64,000 nt of DNA from JBFHIJ01 sp963678775 (GTDB taxonomy: Bacteria; Bacteroidota; Ignavibacteria; Kapaibacteriales; UBA2268): the NCBI GenBank assembly GCA_963678775.2, contig CAXXGR010000004.1:62001-126000 (forward strand), given 5' to 3'. Position 1 is the first letter of the stretch. Each line of letters starts with the position of its first letter. The notes under the pieces were generated by a model. It was not told where the DNA came from. It worked only from the letters and a program-made list of their open reading frames with translations, and did no database searches. This document shows positions 1-9,129 of this stretch, one piece after another. A program made the translations under genes and the position numbers.

Positions 1-212
1 ATCTCAAAGAATATTTTAATCAATGGCACAAGGTATTATTGATATAAATAATATACCATTTTGAATGTAGTAATATAATGATTATTTATCAATATTGCAT
101 AATATTTTTACTATATAGCTTAACTTCAGAGATGCAAATATACAATCTGCTGTTTAAGTAATACTTTGTGTAATTGTTCTATATAGATAATTTAGAACTA
201 ATAGAACACTCG

Positions 213-962
213 CTATAGCTCGGGCTTTCTATTGAAAAAATTATATACCTTAGGATTATCTGTTCTGGATTTTAACTCTTCAGGGGTACCCTCTGCAATT
301 ATACCTCTGACTGACTTGTCTAACATTATAATTCGATCGGAAATGCTCAAAATACTATCCAAATCGTGAGTGACGATTACCATAGTAGAACCTAAAGAAG
401 AGTTGAGTTCTTTGATTAGTTTATCCAAAGACGCAGCAGTGACTGGATCCAAACCGGAAGATGGTTCATCAAAGAACAGTATATCCGGATCTAAAGCCAA
501 AGCACGAGCCAAAGCTGCACGCTTTTTCATACCACCACTTATTTCTGATGGGTAGTGAGCCTGATAGCCATCTAAGCCGACAGAGGCAAGTTTCATTTTT
601 ACTAAACCTTTGATATCTTCTTTGGTCAAATCAGTATAAGTTTCAAGCTGTAGCGAAATATTTTCTTCTATTGTCATCGAAGCAAACAAACCAGAGAACT
701 GAAATAAGACTCCATATTTATTTAATATTTTTTTACGTTCCTTGCCTCTGGCATTTATAAAGTCCATACCTGCAACGCTTATTTCGCCGGAAGTAGGCTT
801 TTCGAGCCCAATCAGTTGCCTCAGCAAAGTGCTTTTACCACATCCACTCCCACCTACGATAACAAAGATCTCACCCTTGTTTATAGAGAATTGCACGTCT
901 TCTAATATTATTCTGCCATCATAAGCCTTAGAAAGCGAATTTACTTCTATTATCTTACTCAT
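213..962 (-). CDS. ABC transporter ATP-binding protein, MlaF-type
   Basis: This is the ATPase of an ABC importer or lipid transporter, acting on the cytoplasmic face of the inner membrane. The 249-residue product has a Walker A motif GGSGCGKST at about residues 37-45, a signature loop SGGMKKR near 143, a Walker B ending FFDEPSSGLDP near 163-175 and a switch histidine in VTHD near 198. Methionine-lysine-lysine after the signature is typical of the MlaF/Ttg2A group. It overlaps the upstream permease gene by 4 bases (ATGA), so the two are translationally coupled. No substrate-binding MlaD-type (MCE) gene lies in the window; it may be just beyond the left edge. The 212 bases to the left hold nothing I can identify. 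Confidence 0.9.
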   Translation of the reverse strand: MSKIIEVNSLSKAYDGRIILEDVQFSINKGEIFVIVGGSGCGKSTLLRQLIGLEKPTSGEISVAGMDFINARGKERKKILNKYGVLFQFSGLFASMTIEENISLQLETYTDLTKEDIKGLVKMKLASVGLDGYQAHYPSEISGGMKKRAALARALALDPDILFFDEPSSGLDPVTAASLDKLIKELNSSLGSTMVIVTHDLDSILSISDRIIMLDKSVRGIIAEGTPEELKSRTDNPKVYNFFNRKPEL

Positions 963-2092
963 ATATTAAGTACCTGGAATATGAAAGTAAATATTGCATC
1001 TGTAAAAATTATAAGGAACACGCCTGACACTACAGAAGCAGTAGTATAGCGGCCAACGCTCTCTGCTCCACCTCTAACCTGCAAACCTCTGAAACACCCG
1101 ATAGTGGCAATCAAAAAACCAAAAATAACTGACTTAAACAGGCCACTAAGTATGTCTAACATAGTAACTGCAACCTGTAATTCGTTTAGATAACCGGATA
1201 TGGTAATATTTAAAGTAGTAAGGGCTGCGATAAGTCCACCGCCAATCCCTGCCAGATTGCAAAGCATCGTAAGCAAAGGCATTGCTAATGTTACAGCAAG
1301 CACCCTCGGCAACACTAAAAAAGTAACAACATTATACCCCATAGAATTTAGAGCATCTACTTCCTCTGCCACTTTCATCGTGCCTATCTCAGCAGCAAAA
1401 GCGGAGCCGGACCTGCCGGCAACCAGTATAGCCACCATTAGAGGCGAAAGTTCTCGAGTGATGGAAATACCTACTAAATCAGCTATAAACTTATCTGCAC
1501 CAAACTGCGCTAACTGCACAGCTCCCTGATAGCCTGAAATAAGCCCTATCAGAAAGACAATCAATAATGTTATAGGCACAGCATAAACACCGGCCTTAGA
1601 AAAATGGTGAGGAAAATCTTTCCAGCGTATACTTTTAGGATGGATAAACAAGTTTAGCATCCCAATGATAATTTCACCTAAAAGTTCAATAAAAGAATAA
1701 GCATCAGAGATTTGTTGCTTAAAATTTTTCCCTATTTCAATAATGTGTGACTTGAAATATCCATCTTGTTTAGATGCAATCTCTTCTTGTGCATTATTTC
1801 CGGTAAGGGCAGTAACAAAACTTGTCATCTTTTCGTTCATACCTCTAACTTTCAGTTCCGCCCCTAGCTGCTTACATAAATGCTCTAATCTTTCGAGATA
1901 AATTACTATATAAGAGTCAAAGTCATTTACATTGGTCAAATCTAATGAGACTACCTTTATCTCTTCAGAGATTTTCATGGTAGGCATTAAATTTTTGCTA
2001 TCATAAATAGTTATTTTGCCTTCAAGCTTTATAAAGAGTATGCCGTCTTCCTGCTCAAAAAGTGCTTTGATATTTTCTATTGTATCAGCCAT
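959..2092 (-). CDS. MlaE-family permease with N-terminal STAS domain
   Basis: This is an inner-membrane permease of the MlaE/Ttg2B (DUF140) family, presumably moving phospholipids or related lipids between membranes with the ATPase encoded downstream. The first 120 or so residues form a STAS-like anti-sigma-antagonist fold (ITIYDSKNLM, SLDLTNVNDFDSYIVIYLERL) fused to the permease. The family hallmark lies in the segment TRELSPLMVAILVAGRSG followed by an AAEIGTMKVAEEVDAL loop that contacts the ATPase. Five or so hydrophobic segments follow. I start at the ATG at 2092 (MADTIENI); extending to the TTG at 2134 adds 14 unconserved residues. In E. coli the STAS protein MlaB is separate, so this is a natural fusion of MlaB-like and MlaE-like parts. 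Confidence 0.88.
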   Translation of the reverse strand: MADTIENIKALFEQEDGILFIKLEGKITIYDSKNLMPTMKISEEIKVVSLDLTNVNDFDSYIVIYLERLEHLCKQLGAELKVRGMNEKMTSFVTALTGNNAQEEIASKQDGYFKSHIIEIGKNFKQQISDAYSFIELLGEIIIGMLNLFIHPKSIRWKDFPHHFSKAGVYAVPITLLIVFLIGLISGYQGAVQLAQFGADKFIADLVGISITRELSPLMVAILVAGRSGSAFAAEIGTMKVAEEVDALNSMGYNVVTFLVLPRVLAVTLAMPLLTMLCNLAGIGGGLIAALTTLNITISGYLNELQVAVTMLDILSGLFKSVIFGFLIATIGCFRGLQVRGGAESVGRYTTASVVSGVFLIIFTDAIFTFIFQVLNI

Positions 2093-2275
2093 AGGACAAG
2101 CCCTTTGTGTTTGATGTGCAATATTAAACCACAAGATTATTCAATCGCTTACTGCTAAGATAGCATAATTTATTCAATTGATAAAATTGTTTTAATATTT
2201 TTGTTCTACATTTTTTTTATATATTGCTTTTTCAATTTCTGACATAATTTGTATTACTTAGGCGTTCTTTGATAC

Positions 2276-2881
2276 ATGACAATCGACCTTAACGAACTGA
2301 TGCCAATGAGCAAGTTAAAAAAGACTAAAGGCTCTCGCCATCTTGCTCGCATAAAAGTGCTTCAAGTCTTAGTGGCTTACGAAGTGTGCCAAACGGAGTT
2401 ACACATAGTTTACTCTCATATTATGCAACGAGACTTTTTTATAACAGATGATGATGAGTTAGTTATAGATCCGGAACCTAAAAGCGGTAGAATCCTTAAA
2501 CCTGAAGAAATCTTCGAGTTAGACGCTGATGTACCTATCGACTGGAAAGAAGACGAATTGAATTTCGCCTATAGTCTGCTAAACGAGGTGCTAAACAGAC
2601 AAAAGTATCTGGACGAATTGCTTAGCTCTCTTGCAGAGAATTGGGATTTGAGCAGAATTGATAAAATTGATAAGTATCTGATGCAAATGGCTGCGGTCGA
2701 ATTGATGTATTTCCCTGAAATACCACCCAAAGTTAGTATCAATGAAGCAATAGATATTTCAAAAGATTATTCTTCTGAAAAAAGTAGTGTGTTTATTAAC
2801 GGCGTTTTAGATGCTATGCTTACTAAACTCAAAGAAGAAGGAAAACTTACTAAAGCCGGAAGAGGCTTAATCAATAAATAG
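2276..2881 (+). CDS. nusB: transcription antitermination factor NusB
   Basis: NusB binds boxA RNA with ribosomal protein S10 and supports rRNA antitermination. The C-terminal half shows the NusB fold signature: YLMQMAAVELMYFPEIPP, then VSINEAIDISKDYSSEKS and FINGVLDAML. The N-terminal helix RHLARIKVLQVLVAYE is also typical. The middle (about residues 45-95) contains an acidic insertion, making the protein (about 200 residues) longer than E. coli NusB (139). The start is uncertain: ATG at 2276, or ATG at 2306 (MSKLKKTK), which matches the usual NusB N-terminus better; neither has a good Shine-Dalgarno. A strong terminator follows. Confidence 0.9.
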   Translation: MTIDLNELMPMSKLKKTKGSRHLARIKVLQVLVAYEVCQTELHIVYSHIMQRDFFITDDDELVIDPEPKSGRILKPEEIFELDADVPIDWKEDELNFAYSLLNEVLNRQKYLDELLSSLAENWDLSRIDKIDKYLMQMAAVELMYFPEIPPKVSINEAIDISKDYSSEKSSVFINGVLDAMLTKLKEEGKLTKAGRGLINK

Positions 2882-2891
2882 TTATTGTGTG

Positions 2892-2922
2892 AGAGGTGCA
2901 AGAAATCTTGTACCTCTTTTTT
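2892..2922 (+). terminator. Rho-independent terminator after nusB
   Basis: A 12-bp stem (2892-2903 with 2906-2917, one G/T mismatch) with a two-base loop is followed directly by a T run. It lies 11 bases after the nusB stop codon. Confidence 0.8.
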
Positions 2923-3098
2923 ATTGTCCATAATAATCCAAATCATCACCTATACCCTATAAAGCAATCTCATACGTTATCATCTTTGTAAAAATTCTCT
3001 TAATATTAGTTGAGAAATTTGTTGTCCTTTACAGGATAATTCCATATAATACATAATATAGATAAGTAACTTTTATTTTTCGATAGGAGAAATACATA

Positions 3099-3563
3099 AT
3101 GTTCAAAAAATTAGGAATCATGCTTGCTATCACAGTGATTTCAGCAAGTTTTGTATTCGCTCAGATTGGCATGGGCTCCAGCCAGGCTACTAAAGCTGTT
3201 ACCAGTACGGTAACTACAACAGCTAAAGTAGAAGCGTTAAACACTGATGACGCAAAAGAAATGCCAAAAGCTCCGGCTAACTTCAAAGCAGACTTTGTAG
3301 GTCAAGTGGTTAGTGTAGAGAAGCTTATTCTTTCAGGCGATGGTAAAGTAAATACCAAAACAGCAAAAGAATTACTTACTTATGGCAAACCAATTGGATT
3401 TTTATCTAATGGTACTGTTTACTTCATCTATGACGCAGGTGGTAACTTCGCAGGCAATAAATTGGCTGTTGTAGCGGATGCAGCCAAAGTTGGTATAGCA
3501 GGAAAGGTAAAAACCATAAAAGGTTTGAAGTATATTATCGCTAATGGTATTTATGCAATGTAA
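3099..3563 (+). CDS. small exported protein, paralogue of the next gene
   Basis: I do not recognise the family. The 154-residue product has a signal peptide (MFKKLGIMLAITVISASFVFA, cleavage probably after A21-Q22), a threonine/alanine-rich spacer to about residue 65, and a C-terminal domain of about 88 residues beginning FVGQVVSVEKLILSG. The same domain, with matching motifs (SGDGKVNTKTAKEL, VYFIYDAGGNFA), makes up the C-terminal part of the next gene, so the two are tandem duplicates. The domain looks like a small beta-rich unit exposed in the periplasm or on the surface. A clear Shine-Dalgarno (TAGGAG) precedes the ATG. It is separated from the next gene by 14 bases and is likely co-transcribed with it. 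Confidence 0.75.
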   Translation: MFKKLGIMLAITVISASFVFAQIGMGSSQATKAVTSTVTTTAKVEALNTDDAKEMPKAPANFKADFVGQVVSVEKLILSGDGKVNTKTAKELLTYGKPIGFLSNGTVYFIYDAGGNFAGNKLAVVADAAKVGIAGKVKTIKGLKYIIANGIYAM

Positions 3564-3577
3564 TTTTGAGGAATAAA

Positions 3578-4063
3578 ATGAAATCTATAAAAACTTATTT
3601 ATTAGCATGTGCTTTATGCGGTTTTGTACTTGTATCATGCGGTGAAACAAAAGAAGAACCTGCAGCAGATAAGCAAACTACTGAGCAGCAAACTACTACA
3701 TCTGATGAAATAACTTCAGAAACTGCTACTGAAGAAACTCAGGAAGTAACCGAAGAAGTGAAAGAAGAAGCTGCGGCACCAAGAGATTATCAAGCTCAAC
3801 CTCTTAAAGGATATGTAGCGAGCTTGGACGATTTAGTAATGGGCGGAGAAGGTAGAATATCTTCATCTAAAGCAAAAGCACTTACTGAAGCCGGAAAAGT
3901 TTTAGTATTCGTAGGCGAAGGCCAAATCTATTTTATCTCTGATGCTGGTGGTAACTATGCCAGAAAAGGCTTGATTAAGATTGCAGGCGAAAAAGAATTT
4001 GCTCTAAAAGGCAAAGTCAGTAACAAATACGGTATCAACTCGTTTATCGCAAGCAATTTGTAA
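3578..4063 (+). CDS. lipoprotein paralogous to the preceding exported protein
   Basis: Function unknown. A signal peptide ends in a lipobox (LVSCGETKEE), so the mature protein is lipid-anchored. It then has a 45-residue Glu/Thr-rich low-complexity linker and a C-terminal domain of about 85 residues (LKGYVASLDDLVMGGEGR, IYFISDAGGNYARKG, LKGKVSNKYGINSF) homologous to the C-terminal domain of the upstream protein. I start at ATG 3578, which has a GAGGA Shine-Dalgarno; an upstream TTG is less likely. The pair, one soluble and one lipid-anchored copy of the same domain, may form a complex or bind the same ligand; this is inference. Confidence 0.75.
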   Translation: MKSIKTYLLACALCGFVLVSCGETKEEPAADKQTTEQQTTTSDEITSETATEETQEVTEEVKEEAAAPRDYQAQPLKGYVASLDDLVMGGEGRISSSKAKALTEAGKVLVFVGEGQIYFISDAGGNYARKGLIKIAGEKEFALKGKVSNKYGINSFIASNL

Positions 4064-4085
4064 TATATCATTTCTAATATAATCT

Positions 4086-4129
4086 AAAACGGAGTCGTAT
4101 ATCTTATGCGACTCCGTTTTCTATTTTTT
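4086..4129. terminator. bidirectional Rho-independent terminator
   Basis: A perfect 12-bp stem (4086-4097 with 4109-4120) with an 11-base loop has an A run on the left and T-rich sequence on the right. It lies between convergent genes (lipoprotein on plus, response regulator on minus) and can serve both. Confidence 0.85.
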
Positions 4130-4153
4130 TTTCATCTAATCTACTTCGTATCT

Positions 4154-4819
4154 CTACTCAAAATCTTCGTGCATACCTGACTTATATATCATTCTGATAA
4201 TACCGACAGTGCTTTTTACTTCTAACTTTTTGAGTATATTCTTGCGGTGGGTTTCTACTGTTCGAGGGCTTATTTCAAGAAGTTTAGCAACTTCTGATGA
4301 AGTATTTTCCTGATTCAGGTATTTAATAATTCCTTTTTCCCGATCAGTCAAAGTGTCTAATTTTTCTCTGGCTTCTATCATCTCATCATTTTCATGATTC
4401 CCAAAATCATTAAGAATAATGTCAATAGTGCTTACGCTGCAATAGTTTTTAGCAATAAGAACCTGCTTAATAGAATTAAGAATTTCCTCTTTGGAGTCAG
4501 ATTTAAGAAGGAAACCATTTACGCCAAGTTTCAATATTGACTGGATAAACTTCGGATTGTTTTCGCCTGTTAGTATTACTACTTTAGTGTCTGGTGTTTT
4601 CTTTTTAAGTTTTTTTATCAAATCTCTAATGTCAGTTCCCGGCATGATTGCATCTAACAGCAACACATCAGGCTTTTTAATATCAATATTTTCTAATACT
4701 TGTGCACCATCTCTTGAAACACTAATCACTTCATAATTATCTTCACTACTGATGTACTCAGAAAGTAATTTAGCAACTAACTCATGATCGTCAGCAATTG
4801 CTACTTTTATTTTTTCCAT
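4154..4819 (-). CDS. NarL/LuxR-family response regulator
   Basis: This is a two-component transcription factor. Residues 1-120 are a receiver domain with the acidic pair D10-D11, phosphoacceptor D56 (LLLDAIMPG), a switch threonine in VVILTG and a conserved lysine in FLLKSDS. Residues about 150-215 are a LuxR-type helix-turn-helix (LTDREKGIIKYLNQ, SSEVAKLLEISPRTVETHRK). The length (221) is normal for the family. No histidine kinase lies next to it, so its partner is elsewhere. The gene stands alone, between a convergent terminator and a 140-base gap before the AlkD-like gene. Confidence 0.9.
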   Translation of the reverse strand: MEKIKVAIADDHELVAKLLSEYISSEDNYEVISVSRDGAQVLENIDIKKPDVLLLDAIMPGTDIRDLIKKLKKKTPDTKVVILTGENNPKFIQSILKLGVNGFLLKSDSKEEILNSIKQVLIAKNYCSVSTIDIILNDFGNHENDEMIEAREKLDTLTDREKGIIKYLNQENTSSEVAKLLEISPRTVETHRKNILKKLEVKSTVGIIRMIYKSGMHEDFE

Positions 4820-4961
4820 AATAAAGCTCAGCGCTTATCTAAATAATATAGTTCAATAATACAAGATACGTTAGTTGTGGAAAATATCCAAAATAATAAT
4901 GATATTTAGGTAATACTACGTAGTTTAACACTTGTTTTTACCTAGTCTTTTAAACTATTTT

Positions 4962-5651
4962 TTATAAAACACCTATTTTCTTGAGAGTTCTTTCTGCCAT
5001 CAGATGCTTTTCTGCATTTAAAGCTTCGCATGAATTATCTCCATAATCTACTTCTACTTTGCCCACCTGTTTAGCGATTTGAAGAGCCAGTGCATGCAGT
5101 TCCTTACTCCTACTGCCTATCATCCAGATACAATTATTCATAGCGTCTTTCACAAAATTCTCCTGACTTTGCAATTCTGCACCGATAATATTTAGATACT
5201 TTGAAAAATACTCATTATTAAGTTTTTTGTTATTTTTAGCTATCTCATAGAGCATCAAATAGCCACATCGTTTTTCTACTGCATCTTCGCTAAGCATCCA
5301 CTGCTCTGACAGCTCCTGCAAGAAAGATACTTTGGGCATCAATACACTGCAATATGCGTGAGCAAGCATCCAATAATCCAATTGCTTGATTTGCTTCTTT
5401 ACCTGCTCTAAAGTTACTTGCTTTGGATCATCTACCATGCAAGAAAGTAACATGCAGTCTAAGTATTCATCCTCCCATAACTCTAATGCTAACTCGTGGT
5501 TTTTCCCTATTTGTTTTGCAATTTTTTTCAGCTGAGTCAGCCCAATGCCAAAGCTCTTCAAGTTTGTATTAATAGAGGTTCTTTGCCAAACTGCTATACC
5601 TCGCTCATTCTTATGTTCTTCCAGTATTATTTTTACTTCTGCTAATGTCAT
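4962..5651 (-). CDS. AlkD-like DNA alkylation repair (HEAT-repeat) protein
   Basis: This is a HEAT-like-repeat DNA glycosylase relative of the AlkD/COG4912 family, expected to excise positively charged alkylated purines. The about 229-residue product has the family pattern: KSFGIGLTQLKKIAKQIGKN near the N-terminus, ELWEDEYLDCMLLSCM, then LDYWMLAHAYCSVL, and at the end FVKDAMNNCIWMIGSRS with a final cysteine/asparagine-rich loop. I place the start at ATG 5651 (MTLAEVKI), preceded by an AAGGGAAA purine run; longer starts add 17 unconserved residues. It stands alone on this strand. Family assignment is by pattern recall and I am moderately sure; catalytic residues were not verified. Confidence 0.7.
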   Translation of the reverse strand: MTLAEVKIILEEHKNERGIAVWQRTSINTNLKSFGIGLTQLKKIAKQIGKNHELALELWEDEYLDCMLLSCMVDDPKQVTLEQVKKQIKQLDYWMLAHAYCSVLMPKVSFLQELSEQWMLSEDAVEKRCGYLMLYEIAKNNKKLNNEYFSKYLNIIGAELQSQENFVKDAMNNCIWMIGSRSKELHALALQIAKQVGKVEVDYGDNSCEALNAEKHLMAERTLKKIGVL

Positions 5652-5824
5652 GTACCATTTCCCTTCTATTTTTTTTGAGAAACGCATAATAATTAGAATC
5701 ATTGCCTCAACTTCAAGACTAACAAAGTATTCCTATCGACTTAGTCAAATCAAATCTATGAAACAAGTCTCGATTATATTTGTTATTTTTGTAGTGCTTG
5801 TTTTGTAAGTACTTGGATTATAAA

Positions 5825-7150
5825 ATGAAAAAAAGAAATGTATATATAGAAACATACGGCTGTCAAATGAATTTTAGCGACTCCGAAATAGTCGCGGGAA
5901 TACTAACAGCTACAGATAAATACTCTATCGTGCCTGAACCGGATATCGCTGATATTATCTTTTTGAATACTTGCTCTGTACGTGATAATGCGGAGCAAAC
6001 CATATTCAAAAGATTGGAGCATCTCAAGCATTATAAGAAGAAAAAAGGCAAACTTGTAGTTGGCATACTCGGGTGCATGGCAGAAAGGCTTAGAGATAAA
6101 CTTATAGGTCATAATAACCTAGTCTCTATCGTTGTAGGCCCTGACGAATACCGAAAAGTACCGGAATTGCTTAGTCAGGCATATCAGGGTGAAGACGGAA
6201 TTGCTGTGAAGCTAAGTCGCGTAGAAACCTATGAAGACATTCTACCACTTAGAGTGGAAGGAATATCTGCCTGGATATCCATCATGCGTGGTTGTGATAA
6301 TTTCTGCTCTTACTGCGTAGTACCTTACACTCGTGGTCGTGAGCGTTCTCGTTCTGCAGACTCCCTACTTAAAGAAATACGAGAACTTGCTTCCGGCGGT
6401 ATCAAAGAAATCACTCTTCTTGGTCAAAATGTAAATAGCTACAAAGATAAAGACAGCGATATGGACTTTCCGGACTTGCTAAAAGCAATCGCGTTAGCTG
6501 TCCCAAATGTAAGAGTAAGATATACAACATCTCACCCAAAAGACATCAGCGACAAACTGATTGAAACCATGGCTGAGCATAAAAACATCTGTAACTATAT
6601 CCATTTACCTGTGCAGTCCGGCTCTAACAAAGTGCTTAAAGAAATGCTCCGTGAATATACCGTAGAGCACTATTTAGAACGCATAGCCAAGTGCCGTGAG
6701 CTTATTCCTAATGTCTCTTTTACTACTGACATAATCGCAGGTTTCCCAAATGAAACAGTAGAGGAGCACGAAATGACCCTTGAGCTTATACGTAAAGTAA
6801 GATATGACGGTGCGTTTATGTTCAAATACTCTCCTCGTGAAAACACACGTGCTTTTAAGATAGTTGATTCTATACCCGAAGAGGAAAAAGTACGCAGGCT
6901 TCACGAGATTATCGAAGTGCAGCGTGAAATAGCCGGTGAATTAAATAACGAGGAAATGGGCAGAATCCATGAAGTATTAGTGGAAGGCCCAAGTAAGAAA
7001 AACGAAGAAGAATGGATGGGCAGAAGCGACACTAACAAAGTCGTAATCTTCCCTAATGCTGACCTCAAATATAAAATCGGCGACCTGGTAAATGTAAAAA
7101 TTACCGGCTCGACTTCGGCGACTCTAAGAGGCGAACGCATAGAAGACTAA
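5825..7150 (+). CDS. miaB: tRNA-2-methylthio-N6-dimethylallyladenosine synthase MiaB
   Basis: MiaB is a radical-SAM methylthiotransferase that converts i6A37 to ms2i6A37 in tRNAs reading UNN codons. The 441-residue product has all three domains. The UPF0004 domain carries the cluster cysteines C13, C50 and C84 (YGCQMN, LNTCSV, LGCMAER). The radical-SAM core carries CDNFCSYC (C157, C161, C164) followed by the MiaB-typical VPYTRGRERSR. A C-terminal TRAM domain spans roughly residues 370-440. Start is ATG 5825 (MKKRNVYIETYGC). The gene is monocistronic, with a terminator shortly after it. Confidence 0.96.
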   Translation: MKKRNVYIETYGCQMNFSDSEIVAGILTATDKYSIVPEPDIADIIFLNTCSVRDNAEQTIFKRLEHLKHYKKKKGKLVVGILGCMAERLRDKLIGHNNLVSIVVGPDEYRKVPELLSQAYQGEDGIAVKLSRVETYEDILPLRVEGISAWISIMRGCDNFCSYCVVPYTRGRERSRSADSLLKEIRELASGGIKEITLLGQNVNSYKDKDSDMDFPDLLKAIALAVPNVRVRYTTSHPKDISDKLIETMAEHKNICNYIHLPVQSGSNKVLKEMLREYTVEHYLERIAKCRELIPNVSFTTDIIAGFPNETVEEHEMTLELIRKVRYDGAFMFKYSPRENTRAFKIVDSIPEEEKVRRLHEIIEVQREIAGELNNEEMGRIHEVLVEGPSKKNEEEWMGRSDTNKVVIFPNADLKYKIGDLVNVKITGSTSATLRGERIED

Positions 7151-7173
7151 AAGCATATAATAAGACATATTCT

Positions 7174-7212
7174 AAAAGCTAATCATAGTGAGGGCTGTGA
7201 TTAGCTTTTTTT
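7174..7212 (+). terminator. Rho-independent terminator after miaB
   Basis: A perfect 12-bp stem (7174-7185 with 7198-7209) with a 12-base loop is followed by a T run, 23 bases after the miaB stop. Confidence 0.85.
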
Positions 7213-7375
7213 GTTTACTTCCTATCATAAATTTTTGCGATATTTTAATTTTTGGTACGCTTATTGTAATAATACTAAATAAGCTCAATGATTCGTCGTT
7301 GCGCATATTATTACGCCGAAAAGGTGTAGGCTTATACTAAAATTAGGACTTAAATGCCTCAGGAGAGGAAATCAA

Positions 7376-8302
7376 ATGATGGAAAAAATTGCCTTTTTCG
7401 AATCCTCCGGTAAACAGGACGCAATACTATGGGCTGAAAAAGCTCTTGATATTTTAAGGGAACACGAAGTAGAAGTTATTGCAGACGAAACTTTTGTTTC
7501 CAAATTAAATACTTTGGCTCGTGAAAAGATTAAAACAGTCGCTTTGCATGATTTTGAAAAGCACGCTGATATGGTTATTTCTTTCGGAGGCGATGGCACT
7601 ATGCTTGCAGCTGCCCGAATACTAATCAAATCAAATATACCCATTATGGGAATTAATGTGGGCAAACTCGGGTTTTTAGCCGAATTCCCGACTAGCAGGT
7701 TAGAAGACGCTCTTTTGGAAGTGCTTAGCGGTCAATTTAGAGTAGTGGATAGGACAGTGTTAGAGACAGAAATTGACGGTGAAATTACTTTTGCACTCAA
7801 TGATTTTGTTATTGAGAAAAAAGATTCTTCGAGGATGATTACTTTGGAGGCTTATAGCAATGACCACTATATAGGAGACTATAGGGCTGATGGGCTGATA
7901 GTAACTACTCCTACGGGATCTTCGGCTTACTCGCTTTCATGTGGCGGACCAATTATTGCGCCTACCACAGAGGTAATTTGCCTTACTCCGATTTCTCCAC
8001 ATACTCTCACATTGCGTCCACTGGTTATTCCGGATTCTAATGAATTGCGTTTAAAGCTCCATTCGTCTACCGGCAGAGCCGCTGTGGTTGCTGATGGGCA
8101 AGTGGAAAAAACGCTAAAGAACGGCGAAATTATTATTATCAAAAAATCAGACTCAAAAATTAAACTTATAAAGCCAACGGATTCTTCGTATTTTAGTGTA
8201 TTAAGAAGGAAACTGCTTTGGGCAGCGAATACTTTAGATAGCGAAAATGGCGACACTGATTGCCCTTGTAAAGATAAAGAGAAGGAATGGAATGCTGAAT
8301 AA
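7376..8302 (+). CDS. nadK: NAD kinase
   Basis: NadK phosphorylates NAD to NADP using ATP or polyphosphate. The product shows the family core GGDGTMLAAAR near residues 64-74, the NE/D-type loop FALNDFVIEKKD near 137-148, and the TPTGSSAYSLSCGGPII segment near 180-196 followed by TPISPHTLTLRPLVIP. Length (308) is normal. Start is the first of two adjacent ATGs, with an AGGAGAGG Shine-Dalgarno about 8 bases upstream. The last 20 residues (Cys/Asp/Lys-rich) go beyond the usual domain. Its 3' end overlaps lgt by 11 bases. Confidence 0.95.
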   Translation: MMEKIAFFESSGKQDAILWAEKALDILREHEVEVIADETFVSKLNTLAREKIKTVALHDFEKHADMVISFGGDGTMLAAARILIKSNIPIMGINVGKLGFLAEFPTSRLEDALLEVLSGQFRVVDRTVLETEIDGEITFALNDFVIEKKDSSRMITLEAYSNDHYIGDYRADGLIVTTPTGSSAYSLSCGGPIIAPTTEVICLTPISPHTLTLRPLVIPDSNELRLKLHSSTGRAAVVADGQVEKTLKNGEIIIIKKSDSKIKLIKPTDSSYFSVLRRKLLWAANTLDSENGDTDCPCKDKEKEWNAE

Positions 8303-9107
8303 TTTGAACTACTTATTTGCAGCCATCACTTGGGATATGGACCCAACTATTTTTAAAATATGGCTGATTCAACCCAGATGGTACGGTTTACTATTTGCTT
8401 TTAGTTTTGTAGCCGGCTATCATATCATGCAGAAAATATTTTTGAAGGAAGGCAAAACTGTCAAACAACTGGAATCTCTGACTTACACCATGATAGCTGC
8501 GACAGTAATTGGTGCAAGGCTGGGGCATTGCCTTTTTTATGATCCGGGTTATTATCTGAGTAATCCCTTAGAAATATTGAAAATATGGGAAGGTGGCTTA
8601 GCCTCTCACGGAGCGGCTATTGGTATTATCTTAGCTCTTTGGATATTTGTTAAACGCCAAAAAGATATCACCTTTCTGTGGATTTTAGATAGAATAGTCA
8701 TAGTAGTAGCCCTGTCCGGATTGTTTATCAGACTGGGTAATTTCTTTAATTCGGAAATACTTGGCAGAGCAGCTGAAGTGCCCTGGGCAGTTATCTTTAC
8801 TAGGATTGATGACGTACCACGCCATCCGGCTCAGCTTTACGAAGCATTTTCATACTTTGGCATATTTATTTATCTATACGCGCTCTACCTCAAAAAGGGA
8901 GCGGAGTTGCAACCGGGCAAACTTTTCGGTTTGTTTTTAGTGTTAGTCTTCGGAGCAAGATTTGTAATAGAATTCTTCAAAGAAGTGCAATCTGCCTTTG
9001 AGATTGGAATGCCATTAGACATGGGCCAAATCCTAAGCATCCCGTTTGTACTCGCAGGTTTATACTTTGTGTTCAGAAAAGTAACTGATAAAAAAGCCAC
9101 AGCTTAG
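8292..9107 (+). CDS. lgt: prolipoprotein diacylglyceryl transferase
   Basis: Lgt transfers diacylglycerol from phosphatidylglycerol to the lipobox cysteine of prolipoproteins, the first step of lipoprotein maturation in the inner membrane. The 271-residue product has seven or so membrane segments and the family motifs RWYGLLFAFSF, GARLGHCLFYDP, EGGLASHGAAIG, and the catalytic-region HPAQLYEAF. I use ATG 8292, preceded by a GAAGGA Shine-Dalgarno inside the nadK 3' end; the longer frame is out of family. The gene fits the window well, since many lipoproteins here need this enzyme. Confidence 0.95.
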   Translation: MLNNLNYLFAAITWDMDPTIFKIWLIQPRWYGLLFAFSFVAGYHIMQKIFLKEGKTVKQLESLTYTMIAATVIGARLGHCLFYDPGYYLSNPLEILKIWEGGLASHGAAIGIILALWIFVKRQKDITFLWILDRIVIVVALSGLFIRLGNFFNSEILGRAAEVPWAVIFTRIDDVPRHPAQLYEAFSYFGIFIYLYALYLKKGAELQPGKLFGLFLVLVFGARFVIEFFKEVQSAFEIGMPLDMGQILSIPFVLAGLYFVFRKVTDKKATA

Positions 9108-9129
9108 GCAGAGCTATATCAAATATTAT

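Noticed and set aside
959..2134. Longer starts for several genes (for example TTG at 2134, 3566, 14677, 55386 and 56783)
   Set aside because: In each case the extension adds unconserved residues and uses a non-ATG start, while an ATG with a better family fit or Shine-Dalgarno lies just downstream.
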